The position numbers were made by a program, and so were the translations under genes. The notes beneath the pieces are model-generated. The model did not search any database and was not told the origin of the DNA. It saw nothing but the letters and a program-made list of their open reading frames with translations. Source: Limisphaera sp049537155 (lineage in GTDB: Bacteria > Verrucomicrobiota > Verrucomicrobiia > Limisphaerales > Limisphaeraceae). From it: a stretch of DNA of 64,000 nt. Each line of letters begins with the position of its first letter. Position 1 is the first letter of the stretch. The stretch spans positions 62,001 to 126,000 of the forward strand of contig NZ_JBMVQZ010000009.1 in NCBI RefSeq assembly GCF_049537155.1, in the 5' to 3' direction. Positions 43,153 to 52,214 of this stretch are shown piece after piece.

Positions 43153-46100
43153 ATGCCTGCAGGTGGGTTTTGGGTTTCGAGGAGGTGCCCTGGTCGGTCC
43201 TGGTTGTGCTGGACGATGCTTTTCGGGCTGGGTGTGCGACTGGCCGCGCAGGACCGGGTGTTCGACGGGGGCGTGGTGACGTTTCCGGCATTGACCAACA
43301 CCTTTGCGGTGGTGACCGGCCGTTGTGAGCTGCGATTGACAGCGGGGGTGCAACCTTTGCCGGGCAGCACGGTAAGTCTGGATTCTCCCGATGCGTATCT
43401 GGTGTTCACAGCGATTCGGCCCTCGGTGGTGGCGGCATCGTATCTGGGGCAGGTCCGGATCCAGCGCCTGCCGGCGGTGCATGGGAACAACTGCCGCGTG
43501 GTGGCGTACGGGGATGGGACGGTGATCGTCCCGCACGGCAGCGCATTCCGCCCGCTGGAGATCTTCGAGGGACCGCACTTTACCGGGGCAAGCACTTCGC
43601 TGCTGTCCTACGTGTATTACCGGGGCAACGCGCTCGGTGCGTTCCAGGCCGGGGTGAGGTCGTTCCGCCTCCGGCGCGGGTACGCGGTGACGCTGGCCGA
43701 GTGGGAGGACGGGACGGGTTACAGCCGCCATTATGTGGCGGCCGATGGGGAGGTGGAGATGGGCGTGTTGCCGGCCGAACTGAGCGGTCGGGTCCGGTTC
43801 GTGTACGTGGTTCCGTGGCGTTGGAGCTCGAAGAAGGGGATCGCCGGGGACATTGAGGCGGGGTTGAACGTCGGATGGAAATACAACTGGAACTTGAACC
43901 AGAGCTCGACCGCCGACGTGGAGTACGTGCCGATTCGGCAGAACCGCTGGTGGCCGGGTTTGAATCAGGACTGGCGGGCGCGCGGTTCGGTGCACCTGCT
44001 GGGGTTCAATGAGCCGGACCGGCCGGACCAGGCGAATTTGAGCGTGGCCGACGCGTTGTCGGCCTGGCCGGAGCTGCTGGCCACGGGTTTGCGCGTGGGT
44101 TCACCCGCGCCTTCGGACGGCGGTCGCAACGGTTGGTTGTATCCTTTCATCCAGCAGGCGGATGCGGCCGGGCTGCGCGTGGATTTCGTGGCGGTGCATT
44201 ACTACTGGTGTTTCAACCCGGCGGATCCGGCGGGGGCGGCCAGCCAGTTTTACAATTTCCTCAAGGCGACCTACGACCAGGTGAAGCGCCCGATCTGGAT
44301 CACCGAATGGAACAACGGGGCCAACTGGACCGGTTGCGCCGATCCGACCTTTGCGCAGCAGCAGGCGTGCATTGCCGCGATGATCCAGATGCTGGAGGAG
44401 ACGCCCTGGGTGGAGCGGTACGCCCTGTACAACTGGGTGGAGGACGTCCGGCGCGTGAAATGGGACGACGGGAGTCTGACGCCGGCGGGTGTGGTCTATC
44501 GGGACCAACCCTCGCGCATCGGTTATTTGCAGACGGGTTTCGACCCCGGCACGCGGGGGATGGGGCAGTACTCGTTCGACGGTCATGTGCGGGACGAGTC
44601 GGGTCACGGGCATCACGGTGTGACCAGCGGGAGTCCGGTGTTCACCAACGGCGTGCGCGGCCAGGCCCTGGTGTTCGACGGTGTGCAGACCCGGGTGTCC
44701 CTGCCGCCGGGGATCGCCCGGGGCAACGGGTTCACGTTTGCCGCGTGGGTGTACTGGCGCGGGGGCGGGAACTGGCAACGGATCTTTGATTTCGGCAACA
44801 GCACCACGGAGTACATGTTTCTCACACCGCGCAGCAGCGCGGGCACCCTGCGGTTCGGCCTGCGCAACGGCGGCAGCGAACAGATCGTGGAGACCGCGCA
44901 ACTGCCGATCAACCGGTGGACGCACGTGGCTGTCACGCTCAGCGCCTCCGGTGCGCAACTGTACGTCAACGGGGTGCGCGTTGCCGCGGCGGCCACGTCC
45001 ATCACGCCGGCACAGTTCCGGCCGCGCTACAATTTTCTGGGGCGAAGTCAGTGGCCGGCCGACCCGCACTTTGCCGGGATGCTGGACGAGGTGCTGATCA
45101 CCGACTACGTGATGACGTCCGATCAGATTGCGCGGCTGCTGACGAATCAACCGCCGCAGTTTACCAACCGGGTGTTCGACCTTGGCACGGCCGTTGCCGG
45201 TGAACCTTTTTCGGCCACGCTGGCTGGGACGGCTTTCGATCCCGATCCCGGCGACACGTTGGTGGGTTTCCGGAAGGCGGCCGGTCCGGACTGGGTCCAG
45301 GTGTCGTTGGAGGGCGGGATCAGCGGTGTCCCGGACGCCGCCGCGGCCGGGCCGCAGTACGTCACCGTGCGCGTGACGGATGCAGCCGGGCAGAATGATT
45401 ACGCGGTGGCGGTGGTGCGGGTCCGACCGACGCGCGGCAGCGGCCGGTGGGCGGCCGACGCGGACGGTTTCTGGAGCGATCCGGCCCGGTGGGAAGGCGG
45501 TTGGATCGCTTCGGGTGCGGGACAGACCGCGGATTTTGCCTCGCTGAACATCGGTGCGGCGCGGACGGTCTGGTTGGACACCAACCAGACGATCGGCGTG
45601 CTGCGCTTCGGCGATCAGGCCGGTGCGCAGGGCTGGACGCTGGCGGGCACGAATGATGCCGTCCTGACGCTGGACTCCGGCACGAACGAACCGCCGCGGA
45701 TCTTCGTGACGAATTTTGTGACGCTGGCGGTGCCCTTGTCGGGGACCAACGGTTGGGCCAAGTCGGGGCCGGGGGTGTTGGTGCTGGCAGGGGAGAACAG
45801 CGTGACCGGGACGGCCTTTCTGGACAGCGGCGGCGCGGCGGGGTCCGACGGCATCGTGCGGGCCGTGCATCCGCGTGCGCTGGCCACGTTGCAACGGCTG
45901 AGCCTGCGAAACAACAACAGCGGCGTTTCCACGCTGGAGCTGGACGGTTCGCAGGGTGGTGTCAGCGTGGTCGGCGCGTTGGTCATCCACTGCCGCAACC
46001 ACGGCACGGCAGCGGTGCGGAATCTTGCGGGGACGAACACGTTGGGCGGGCCGGTTTACGTGGACGTGGGGGGCGACCGGGTGGTGTTCGAGTCCAGTTC

Positions 46101-46980
46101 CGGTCAGTTGCGGATGCTTGGGCCGGTGCAGTACACCGGCGCCCTCACCGGCGGGCGCAGCGTGGTTTTCACGGGTGCGGGCGACCACTGGGTGACCGGA
46201 TCCATCCGTGCCTCGACCAACGGTGCGCCGATCGGGCTGATCAAAAACGGCACCGGTACGCTGGTTCTGGGCGGCTTGCACACCTACACCAATGCCACGC
46301 AGTTGCAGGGCGGGACCCTTTGGGTGACAGGTGTGTTGGGGCCCGGGCCCGTGACGGTGGGTGCCGGGACGGTTCTGGGCGGGACCGGCACGATTCCCGG
46401 CACGGTCCGGGTTCAGGCCGGCGGGGTGTGCTCGCCCGGGCTGGATGGGGCGGGCCGGTTGACCGTGGTTCAGGCCCTGGAATTCCAGCCCGGCAGTCAT
46501 CTGCGCATCGGATTGGATCCGTTGCACCGCACACAGGCGGTTTTGGCGGTGGTGGGCGGTCTCACGGGCACGGCGCACCTGACGTTCACCAATGTGAGCG
46601 GCGAGCCCGGCGCATTCCGTGCGGGCGAGGTGTACGCATGGTTGGAGCACGGGGAACCGGCCGTGCAGTGGGCTTCCGTGACGCTGCCGGCCCTGCCGCC
46701 CGGCCTGGACTGGAACACGAACCTTCTGTCGCAGGGGCGTCTGGCGGTGGTGCGTGCGCAGGTGGAGGAACGTCCGCGGCTGGCGTTCCAATGGGAACCG
46801 GCCGGGGGGAGCGGCCGGTTGACCTGGCCGAGTGCGTACCGCGGTTGGTTGCTGGAGACCAATGCCACGGATCTGACCGATCCTTCGGCCTGGTTCCCGG
46901 TGCCGGAATCTGCCTTTACCAACTCGTGGGTTTGGCCGGCCGGTTCGGGGCCGGTGTTCTACCGGTTGCGGGCGCCCTGA
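43153..46980 (+). CDS. GH128-like secreted glycosidase with LamG and autotransporter-associated repeats
   Basis: The product has about 1275 residues, with a signal peptide near the start (WTMLFGLGVRLAAQ). The first third ends in a GH128/Asl1-like TIM barrel: GWKYNWN, LLGFNEPDRPDQANL (probable acid/base Glu), RVDFVAVHYYW and PIWITEWNNG (probable nucleophile Glu). GH128 enzymes cut beta-1,3-glucans. A LamG/concanavalin-type domain follows (residues about 480-660), then a putative Ig/cadherin domain (PQFTNRVFDLGTAVAGEPF). Beta-strand passenger repeats of the autotransporter-associated type come next (NGTGTLVLGGLHTYTNATQL). No membrane anchor or barrel is seen at the end. Start options are 43132 and 43153. 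Confidence 0.85.
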   Translation: MPAGGFWVSRRCPGRSWLCWTMLFGLGVRLAAQDRVFDGGVVTFPALTNTFAVVTGRCELRLTAGVQPLPGSTVSLDSPDAYLVFTAIRPSVVAASYLGQVRIQRLPAVHGNNCRVVAYGDGTVIVPHGSAFRPLEIFEGPHFTGASTSLLSYVYYRGNALGAFQAGVRSFRLRRGYAVTLAEWEDGTGYSRHYVAADGEVEMGVLPAELSGRVRFVYVVPWRWSSKKGIAGDIEAGLNVGWKYNWNLNQSSTADVEYVPIRQNRWWPGLNQDWRARGSVHLLGFNEPDRPDQANLSVADALSAWPELLATGLRVGSPAPSDGGRNGWLYPFIQQADAAGLRVDFVAVHYYWCFNPADPAGAASQFYNFLKATYDQVKRPIWITEWNNGANWTGCADPTFAQQQACIAAMIQMLEETPWVERYALYNWVEDVRRVKWDDGSLTPAGVVYRDQPSRIGYLQTGFDPGTRGMGQYSFDGHVRDESGHGHHGVTSGSPVFTNGVRGQALVFDGVQTRVSLPPGIARGNGFTFAAWVYWRGGGNWQRIFDFGNSTTEYMFLTPRSSAGTLRFGLRNGGSEQIVETAQLPINRWTHVAVTLSASGAQLYVNGVRVAAAATSITPAQFRPRYNFLGRSQWPADPHFAGMLDEVLITDYVMTSDQIARLLTNQPPQFTNRVFDLGTAVAGEPFSATLAGTAFDPDPGDTLVGFRKAAGPDWVQVSLEGGISGVPDAAAAGPQYVTVRVTDAAGQNDYAVAVVRVRPTRGSGRWAADADGFWSDPARWEGGWIASGAGQTADFASLNIGAARTVWLDTNQTIGVLRFGDQAGAQGWTLAGTNDAVLTLDSGTNEPPRIFVTNFVTLAVPLSGTNGWAKSGPGVLVLAGENSVTGTAFLDSGGAAGSDGIVRAVHPRALATLQRLSLRNNNSGVSTLELDGSQGGVSVVGALVIHCRNHGTAAVRNLAGTNTLGGPVYVDVGGDRVVFESSSGQLRMLGPVQYTGALTGGRSVVFTGAGDHWVTGSIRASTNGAPIGLIKNGTGTLVLGGLHTYTNATQLQGGTLWVTGVLGPGPVTVGAGTVLGGTGTIPGTVRVQAGGVCSPGLDGAGRLTVVQALEFQPGSHLRIGLDPLHRTQAVLAVVGGLTGTAHLTFTNVSGEPGAFRAGEVYAWLEHGEPAVQWASVTLPALPPGLDWNTNLLSQGRLAVVRAQVEERPRLAFQWEPAGGSGRLTWPSAYRGWLLETNATDLTDPSAWFPVPESAFTNSWVWPAGSGPVFYRLRAP

Positions 46981-47013
46981 GAAGATTTTGCCGGCCGGTT
47001 GCCGGTGGCGGGG

Positions 47014-47868
47014 TTAGCCACCGCGGGAGGGTGGGATGGTTTCTCCCAGCAGGAGGCGCAAGAGCTCGGGACCATCACGGAAATCGGGGATCAACACCTG
47101 GGCGCCCGCGTCCTGCAACATGCGGCGTTTGTCGGCGTCGAGCCGGCCCGAGCCGGGTGCGGTTTCCTCCACGGCCACGCCCACGGCCAGGCCGTCCACG
47201 GTCCGGGTGTCGCGGATTTCCACCACGCCGTCGCCGAAGGCCAGGAGTTGTCGGCCCGCGATGTGATGTTGGCGGAGGATGGACCGGATGACGGCGGCCT
47301 TGGTGAAGGATTCCTCCCGTGCGCCGTGGATGTGCGGCCCGAAGAACCCGGCCAGGCCGAGCAATCGGACCTCCTCGAGCAGGGCTTTTTCATCGGTGCC
47401 GCTGGCCAGGTGCAGCACGAGCCCGCGCTCGTGGAGGTGACGAAGGAAGGCCCGGGCACCCGGGACCAGCCATGTGTCCGGCGGGGTGCGGCCCGAGCGG
47501 ATGGCGGCTTGACGGGGCCCGGTCAGTGCGGCGAGTCGGTTGAGGAACTCCTGTTTGTAATCGCGGGGATCGCGTGGCCGGCCGCCGCGCTCGCGGATGC
47601 GTTCTGTCAAACGGATCATTTGATGGAGGGTCTGGCGGCCGTTGAGCTCCAGGATGTCCGACCGCGCCAGGCGGTGTCGTGCTTCGGCGCTTTCGCCCGG
47701 CAGGGGTGGCAGGGCGGCGGCGTACAGGTCGGTCATGACGTCGGCCCATCCGGATCGCAGTAGCGAGAGGGTGCCGTCCCAATCGAACAACACCACGCGC
47801 AGCTCTGGACGGGGCTCGAAATCCGGGGCCAACTCGATTCTGGCTGGTTGGTGGAGGTCCTCGGGCAT
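47014..47868 (-). CDS. HAD-superfamily hydrolase
   Basis: The protein has 284 residues. Motif I is VVLFDWDGTLSLLRSGW, motif II is LHLASGTDEKALLEE, and motif IV is LLAFGDGVVEIRDTRTVDGL; a helical cap lies between motifs I and II. The end covers the KRRMLQDAGAQVLIPDF segment seen in phosphoglycolate-phosphatase-like proteins. It probably dephosphorylates a small metabolite. It is the last of four minus-strand genes (lysC, comB, GT2, HAD), 37 bases after the glycosyltransferase. A link to sugar-phosphate metabolism is inference. Confidence 0.85.
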   Translation of the reverse strand: MPEDLHQPARIELAPDFEPRPELRVVLFDWDGTLSLLRSGWADVMTDLYAAALPPLPGESAEARHRLARSDILELNGRQTLHQMIRLTERIRERGGRPRDPRDYKQEFLNRLAALTGPRQAAIRSGRTPPDTWLVPGARAFLRHLHERGLVLHLASGTDEKALLEEVRLLGLAGFFGPHIHGAREESFTKAAVIRSILRQHHIAGRQLLAFGDGVVEIRDTRTVDGLAVGVAVEETAPGSGRLDADKRRMLQDAGAQVLIPDFRDGPELLRLLLGETIPPSRGG

Positions 47869-47905
47869 GGTTGGGAGGGCCGGGGCCGGGCCCGCTGGTT
47901 CGGAC

Positions 47906-48802
47906 TCAGATTGTGCGGTCCCTGCCGGGGGAGGTGGGGGCGGGGTCGTGTTTGGTCGGTTGCCGGGTGGCCGCGGGCTGGATGGCGGACGGATCAGGGC
48001 CGGGCAACGGCACGGGTGCGCGGAGTTTCTTGTAGAGCCAGGCCTCCAGCGGGCGCAACGGGCGCAACCAGCGGTAGAAGGGCGAGTAGATCAGGCGGAT
48101 GCGGATCACCGACAGCAGCATGGTCAGCGAGGTGCGGAAGAGGCGGACCTTGGACCCGATCTGGTCGGTCCATTCGGTGGGGACCTCCAGGATGCGGAAG
48201 CCGGCGCGTTTGAGGCAGTAGAGCAGGTTGATGTCGAAGGCCATGTCGGCGATGGTGAGGCTGGCGTGGATTTTTTCGACTGCCTCGCGGCGCATTACCT
48301 TGGCCCCGCACTGGGTGTCGCGAATGTTCATGCGGAAGAGCAACTGCACGATGGCGTGGAAGACGCGGCTGGCGAAGCGGCGGGGGCTGCTCTGGGGGAT
48401 GTGCAGGACGGCGCCGGGCAGCCAGCGGGAGCCGATGACACAGTCGGCTTCCGGGAGGCGGCGCACCAGGGCATGGAAGGCCTCGGGCGGGGTGGCACCG
48501 TCGGCGTCCACGTAGCCGATGGCCTCGGCCTGGGCGGCCAGTTTGAGTCCCTCGATCAAGGCGCCGCCCTTGCCGATGGGCTCGGGGAACTCGAGCCAGC
48601 GAATGCAGGGGTGTTCTTGCGCGACGCGTTCGACCACGGCGCGGGTGTTGTCCCGGCAGCCGTTGAGCACCACGACGATTTGGAAGGGGCCGGTGTAATG
48701 GCGCGCGAAGTACTCGGCGTAGCGGCGCAGCACCGGTTCGATGCGGCGCTCCTCGTTGTAAGCGGGGATCAGGAGCAACAGGCTTGGCTCGGCCACGCCC
48801 AT
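47906..48802 (-). CDS. Family 2 glycosyltransferase (DPM1-like)
   Basis: The protein has 298 residues. The GT-A fold starts with LLLIPAYNEERRIEPVLRRY. It has the nucleotide-binding DG segments FQIVVVLNGCRDNTR and AIGYVDADGATPPEAF (DxD metal site). CVIGSRWLPGAVLHIP and DTQCGAKVMRREAVEKIHAS match dolichyl-phosphate beta-glucosyl/mannosyl transferases. The end has a short amphipathic region but no clear membrane anchor. It likely moves a sugar to a polyprenyl phosphate or glycan. It lies 3 bases after comB, so they are co-transcribed. Confidence 0.87.
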   Translation of the reverse strand: MGVAEPSLLLLIPAYNEERRIEPVLRRYAEYFARHYTGPFQIVVVLNGCRDNTRAVVERVAQEHPCIRWLEFPEPIGKGGALIEGLKLAAQAEAIGYVDADGATPPEAFHALVRRLPEADCVIGSRWLPGAVLHIPQSSPRRFASRVFHAIVQLLFRMNIRDTQCGAKVMRREAVEKIHASLTIADMAFDINLLYCLKRAGFRILEVPTEWTDQIGSKVRLFRTSLTMLLSVIRIRLIYSPFYRWLRPLRPLEAWLYKKLRAPVPLPGPDPSAIQPAATRQPTKHDPAPTSPGRDRTI

Positions 48803-48805
48803 GGA

Positions 48806-49636
48806 CTAGCACAGGCTGGCTCCGGGGGGAAGGCCGGCCTGGCGGGGGCGCAGCGCTTCTGCTGCTGCGGCGGGGGTGCCGGCCCGCAGCCCTCCGTCCG
48901 GTCCGGCGAGCCACACGGCCAGGTTGAAGCGGTCCGGCTGAAGGCACCATGTCACGTCATCGCGCAGGTCCGGATGGGCGGTCAACCGCCGTGCGTTGGC
49001 GGAGTCCCGCATTGCGTCGGCAGGGTTGGTGCCGGCGCTGCGCCAGAGATGCCGCGCGGCGGCTGCGGCGTCGGTGAGGTGCACGGCCGGATCGGCGGTG
49101 CACCAGCGTTCCACCAGTGCACCGGCGGCCAACAGGTCTTCCAGGGCGAATTCCTCGCCGGTTCCCGCGCAGACCAGGACCACGTGTGGCGGCCGGAGGA
49201 AGCGCAGGGTTTCCAGTGTGGCCCCGAGGTTCAGAAAGGCGCCCGTCAGGACCGCGTCGGCGGCCTGGCAGGCGCGGAGGGCGCGGCTCCCGTTGGTGGT
49301 GGTGAAGACGATGAGGCGGCCCCGGACACGGTCGGGGAGGAATTCCCGTGGTGAATTGCCGAGGTCGAACGGGATCCCGCCGGTGAGATGGGGAGAGGGT
49401 CGCACGCCACTGCGTTCGCCGGCCAGGAGACAGTCGGGACGGCGCTGTCGCCATGCGACGGCTTCCTCCAGTGTGGCCACAGGTATGAGGGCGGCCGCGC
49501 CGTGGGCGAGGGCGGTGACGGCGGTGCTGGTGGCGCGGAGCACATCGAACACCACGGCTGTGGTGCCGGAGCCGGGTGCGCGGGCGGGGTCCTGCCACTC
49601 CGCGGGGCTGAGCAGCACGTGGAGCCGGGTGGGCAT
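48806..49636 (-). CDS. comB: 2-phosphosulfolactate phosphatase family protein
   Basis: The protein has 276 residues of the ComB fold: VVFDVLRATSTAVTALAHGA, LLAGERSGVRP, FDLGNSPREF and IVFTTTNGSRAL are the conserved segments (metal- and phosphate-binding Asp and Thr). ComB removes phosphate from 2-phosphosulfolactate in coenzyme M synthesis in archaea; bacterial homologues occur in lineages without methanogenesis and may serve sulfolactate metabolism. No comA or comC is seen here. It lies between lysC (42 bases upstream) and the glycosyltransferase. Confidence 0.9.
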   Translation of the reverse strand: MPTRLHVLLSPAEWQDPARAPGSGTTAVVFDVLRATSTAVTALAHGAAALIPVATLEEAVAWRQRRPDCLLAGERSGVRPSPHLTGGIPFDLGNSPREFLPDRVRGRLIVFTTTNGSRALRACQAADAVLTGAFLNLGATLETLRFLRPPHVVLVCAGTGEEFALEDLLAAGALVERWCTADPAVHLTDAAAAARHLWRSAGTNPADAMRDSANARRLTAHPDLRDDVTWCLQPDRFNLAVWLAGPDGGLRAGTPAAAAEALRPRQAGLPPGASLC

Positions 49637-49678
49637 GGACGGGCCGTGCGGCCGGGTGGGACCGGCGTGGGGCGGCGG

Positions 49679-50896
49679 TCAGCCGATGAAGGCGGCGTGG
49701 ACGGCGCGCATGGCGTCCTCGGCCCGGGCCAGATCGATCACCACCGAGATCTTGATTTCGCTGGTGGAGATCATGTCGATGTTGACGCCCTCCCGGGCGA
49801 GGACCTCGAACATTTTGCCGGCCACGCCGGTGTGGCTTTTCATGCCCACGCCCACGATGGAGAGTTTGCCGATGTTTTCGTTGGCCAGCACCTCGCGGAA
49901 ACCCAGCTCGGGCTGGAGCGACTCGATCACCTTGCGGGCCTTGAGCAGATCGGCCTTGTCCACGGTGAAGGAGAGGTCGGTCTGGGGCGGGCCCTCTCCG
50001 TGACTGATGTTTTGGACGATCATGTCCACGTTGACGGCGGCATCCCCCAGGGCCTTGAAGATGCGGGCGGCCACGCCGGGTCGGTCCGGCACGCCCACCA
50101 GGGTGAGCTTGGCCTGGTTTTTGTCGAGTGAGACGCCGCGGACCACAACGCCTTCCATACTTTTGGTTTCCTCTTTCACGATGGTTCCCGGGTTGTCGTT
50201 GAGGCTGGAACGGACTTCGAAAACGACTCCGAATTTTTTGGCGAATTCGACCGACCGGCTCTGCATGACCTTGGCGCCCAGGCTGGCCAATTCGAGCATT
50301 TCGTCGTAGGAGATCTCGTCGAGTTTTCGCGCGGTGGGGACGATGCGCGGGTCGGCCGTGTAAACGCCGTCCACGTCGGTGTAGATCTGGCAGAGATCGG
50401 CCTTCAAGGCCGCGGCCATGGCGATGGCGGTCAGGTCGGAGCCCCCGCGGCCCAGGGTGGTGATCTGGCCTTCCGGTGTCTCGCCCTGGAAGCCGGCCAC
50501 GATGACCACGGCTCCGGACTCCAACAGTTCGCGCACCGCCTTGGGCGTGATGTTGCGGATGCGGGCCTTGGTGTGGACGCCGTCGGTGACGATGCCGGCC
50601 TGGGCGCCGGTGAGCGACACGGCGGGCACGCCGAGCGCGTGCAGGGCCATCGCAGTGAGCGCGATGGTCTGCTGCTCGCCGGTGGCCAGCAACATGTCCA
50701 GCTCCCGCTCGTTCGGCAGGGGCGTGATTTCCTTGGCCAGTTTGATCAGGCCATCGGTCACGCCGCTCATGGCTGATACGACCACCACCACCTGGTCACC
50801 GCGCCGATGGTAATCGGCCACGCGACGCGCAACGTTTTTGATGCGCTCGGTGTTGGCGACCGAGGTCCCCCCGTACTTCTGTACGATCAATGCCAT
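49679..50896 (-). CDS. lysC: Aspartate kinase
   Basis: The protein has 405 residues. It starts MALIVQKYGGTSVANTERIK, the usual kinase N-terminus. The ATP/aspartate region holds LGRGGSDLTAIAMAAALKAD. Two ACT regulatory domains follow: VVRGVSLDKNQAKLTLVGVP and NIGKLSIVGVGMKSHTGVAG. This is the Corynebacterium-like monofunctional aspartokinase. It starts the pathway for lysine, threonine and methionine. The chosen ATG at 50896 has the conserved start; an upstream extension is not conserved. A block of inverted repeats precedes it. Confidence 0.96.
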   Translation of the reverse strand: MALIVQKYGGTSVANTERIKNVARRVADYHRRGDQVVVVVSAMSGVTDGLIKLAKEITPLPNERELDMLLATGEQQTIALTAMALHALGVPAVSLTGAQAGIVTDGVHTKARIRNITPKAVRELLESGAVVIVAGFQGETPEGQITTLGRGGSDLTAIAMAAALKADLCQIYTDVDGVYTADPRIVPTARKLDEISYDEMLELASLGAKVMQSRSVEFAKKFGVVFEVRSSLNDNPGTIVKEETKSMEGVVVRGVSLDKNQAKLTLVGVPDRPGVAARIFKALGDAAVNVDMIVQNISHGEGPPQTDLSFTVDKADLLKARKVIESLQPELGFREVLANENIGKLSIVGVGMKSHTGVAGKMFEVLAREGVNIDMISTSEIKISVVIDLARAEDAMRAVHAAFIG

Positions 50897-50921
50897 AGAA
50901 TCTGCGGGTCCCGGGCGAGGC

Positions 50922-50955
50922 GGTTTCCCGGCCGGGAAACCGGTCGCGCCGGTTT
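50922..50955. promoter_or_regulatory. Overlapping inverted repeats in the lysC leader
   Basis: Twenty-five bases upstream of the lysC start a perfect palindrome GGTTTCCCGGCCGGGAAACC (50922-50941) overlaps a second inverted repeat AAACCGG-TCGCG-CCGGTTT (50937-50955). The two hairpins share the AAACC segment and so exclude each other. This could be an attenuation or operator device. It does not resemble the lysine riboswitch. Confidence 0.45.
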
Positions 50956-51089
50956 GCCGAACCGTCACACTAGGGCAGCGCCGGTCGGTTGGAAAGTTCC
51001 GAAACGCCCGGGCGACGGTGGCGGGGCGGGCGGCCTTGCGAGCCCTCTTGATTTTTCTCGGGCGGCCGTGCATATATAGGGGCGTGAGT

Positions 51090-51167
51090 CGGGGCGTAGC
51101 GTAGCCTGGCTAGCGCGCTTGTTTCGGGTACAAGAGGTCGTGAGTTCAAATCTCACCGCCCCGACCA
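51090..51167 (+). tRNA. tRNA-Pro (anticodon CGG)
   Basis: The acceptor stem CGGGGCG pairs with CGCCCCG, followed by the discriminator A and an encoded CCA. The anticodon stem-loop CTTGT-TTCGGGT-ACAAG gives anticodon CGG, reading proline codon CCG. The T arm is GTGAG-TTCAAAT-CTCAC. The D arm GTAGCCTGGCTAGCGC is normal. It lies between divergent lysC and ilvE. Confidence 0.97.
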
Positions 51168-51332
51168 CTTCTTTTTTGTCTCGTTTCGGGCGGGTTCTTT
51201 TTCCGGTTTGCGGCCGATCGGACGCCTTGGGGGGAGGTTTTGCGTGCGGTTGGGTGCGGGGCCGGGCGGCGGCGACCGGCGCCTGTCGGGTTGCGCGCGG
51301 CAACGCCTTTCACTAGGTTGCCGGGGACGGAC

Positions 51333-52214
51333 ATGAAAGTGTACATCAACGGCAGGTTCTACCGGGAGGCCGAGGCCAAGATTTCCGTCTTCGATCACGG
51401 GTTGTTGTATGGCGACGGCGTGTTCGAGGGGATCCGCGCCTACAACGGTCGGGTGTTTCAGCTCAAGGAGCACATTGACCGGTTGTACGCGTCGGCCCGG
51501 GCGATCCTGTTGTCGGTTCCGATGACGCCCCAGGCGATGACCGAGGCGGTGTTGGAGACGTGCCGGCAGAACCGGGTTCGGGACGGATACATTCGGCTGG
51601 TGGTGACGCGCGGGGTGGGGACGCTGGGGTTGAACCCGTACAATTGCAAGCGGGGCTCGGTGATCATCATCGCCGGAAAGATCCAGCTCTATCCGCAGGA
51701 GTTCTACGAGAAGGGGTTGTCGATCATCACGGTGCCGACCACGCGGAATCTGCACAACGCGGTGAACCCGGCGATCAAGTCGCTGAACTACCTGAACAGC
51801 ATTCTGGCGAAGATCGAAGCCCTCAATGCCGGTTGCGAAGAGGCGGTGATGTTGAATGCGGAGGGGTACGTGGCGGAGTGCACGGGGGACAATCTTTTCG
51901 TTGTTCGAGACGGGGAGTTGCAGACGCCGCCCTTGTCGGCCGGTGCCCTGCGGGGGATCACGCGGCGGGTGGTGATGGACCTGGCGCGGGAACAGGGCTG
52001 GCGGGTGAGCGAGCCGAATCTGACGCGGTACGATCTGTTCAACGCGGACGAGTGTTTTCTGACCGGCACCGCGGCGGAGATCGTGCCGGTGGTCAAGATT
52101 GACGGGCGGGTGATCGGCAATGGACGGCCCGGCCCGGTCACCCGGAGACTGATGGAGCTGTACCGGGCCTTGACCCGGAACAGCGGCGAGCCGATTTATC
52201 CGGGACGGGTATGA
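51333..52214 (+). CDS. ilvE: Branched-chain amino acid aminotransferase
   Basis: The protein has 293 residues of fold type IV. It starts MKVYINGRFYREAEAKISVF, then DHGLLYGDGVFEGIRAYNG. The PLP lysine is Lys149 in NPAIKSLNYLN, followed by NAEGYVAECTGDNLFVV and the CFLTGTAAEIVPV loop that binds PLP. It makes the last step of Ile, Leu and Val synthesis. Its stop overlaps the mcsA start (ATGA), an unexpected coupling of amino-acid synthesis to stress-linked protein arginine phosphorylation. Confidence 0.94.
   Translation: MKVYINGRFYREAEAKISVFDHGLLYGDGVFEGIRAYNGRVFQLKEHIDRLYASARAILLSVPMTPQAMTEAVLETCRQNRVRDGYIRLVVTRGVGTLGLNPYNCKRGSVIIIAGKIQLYPQEFYEKGLSIITVPTTRNLHNAVNPAIKSLNYLNSILAKIEALNAGCEEAVMLNAEGYVAECTGDNLFVVRDGELQTPPLSAGALRGITRRVVMDLAREQGWRVSEPNLTRYDLFNADECFLTGTAAEIVPVVKIDGRVIGNGRPGPVTRRLMELYRALTRNSGEPIYPGRV

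Noticed and set aside
50897..51089. Lysine riboswitch upstream of lysC
   Set aside because: The leader is under 200 bases and lacks the five-helix lysine aptamer consensus; only simple inverted repeats are present.
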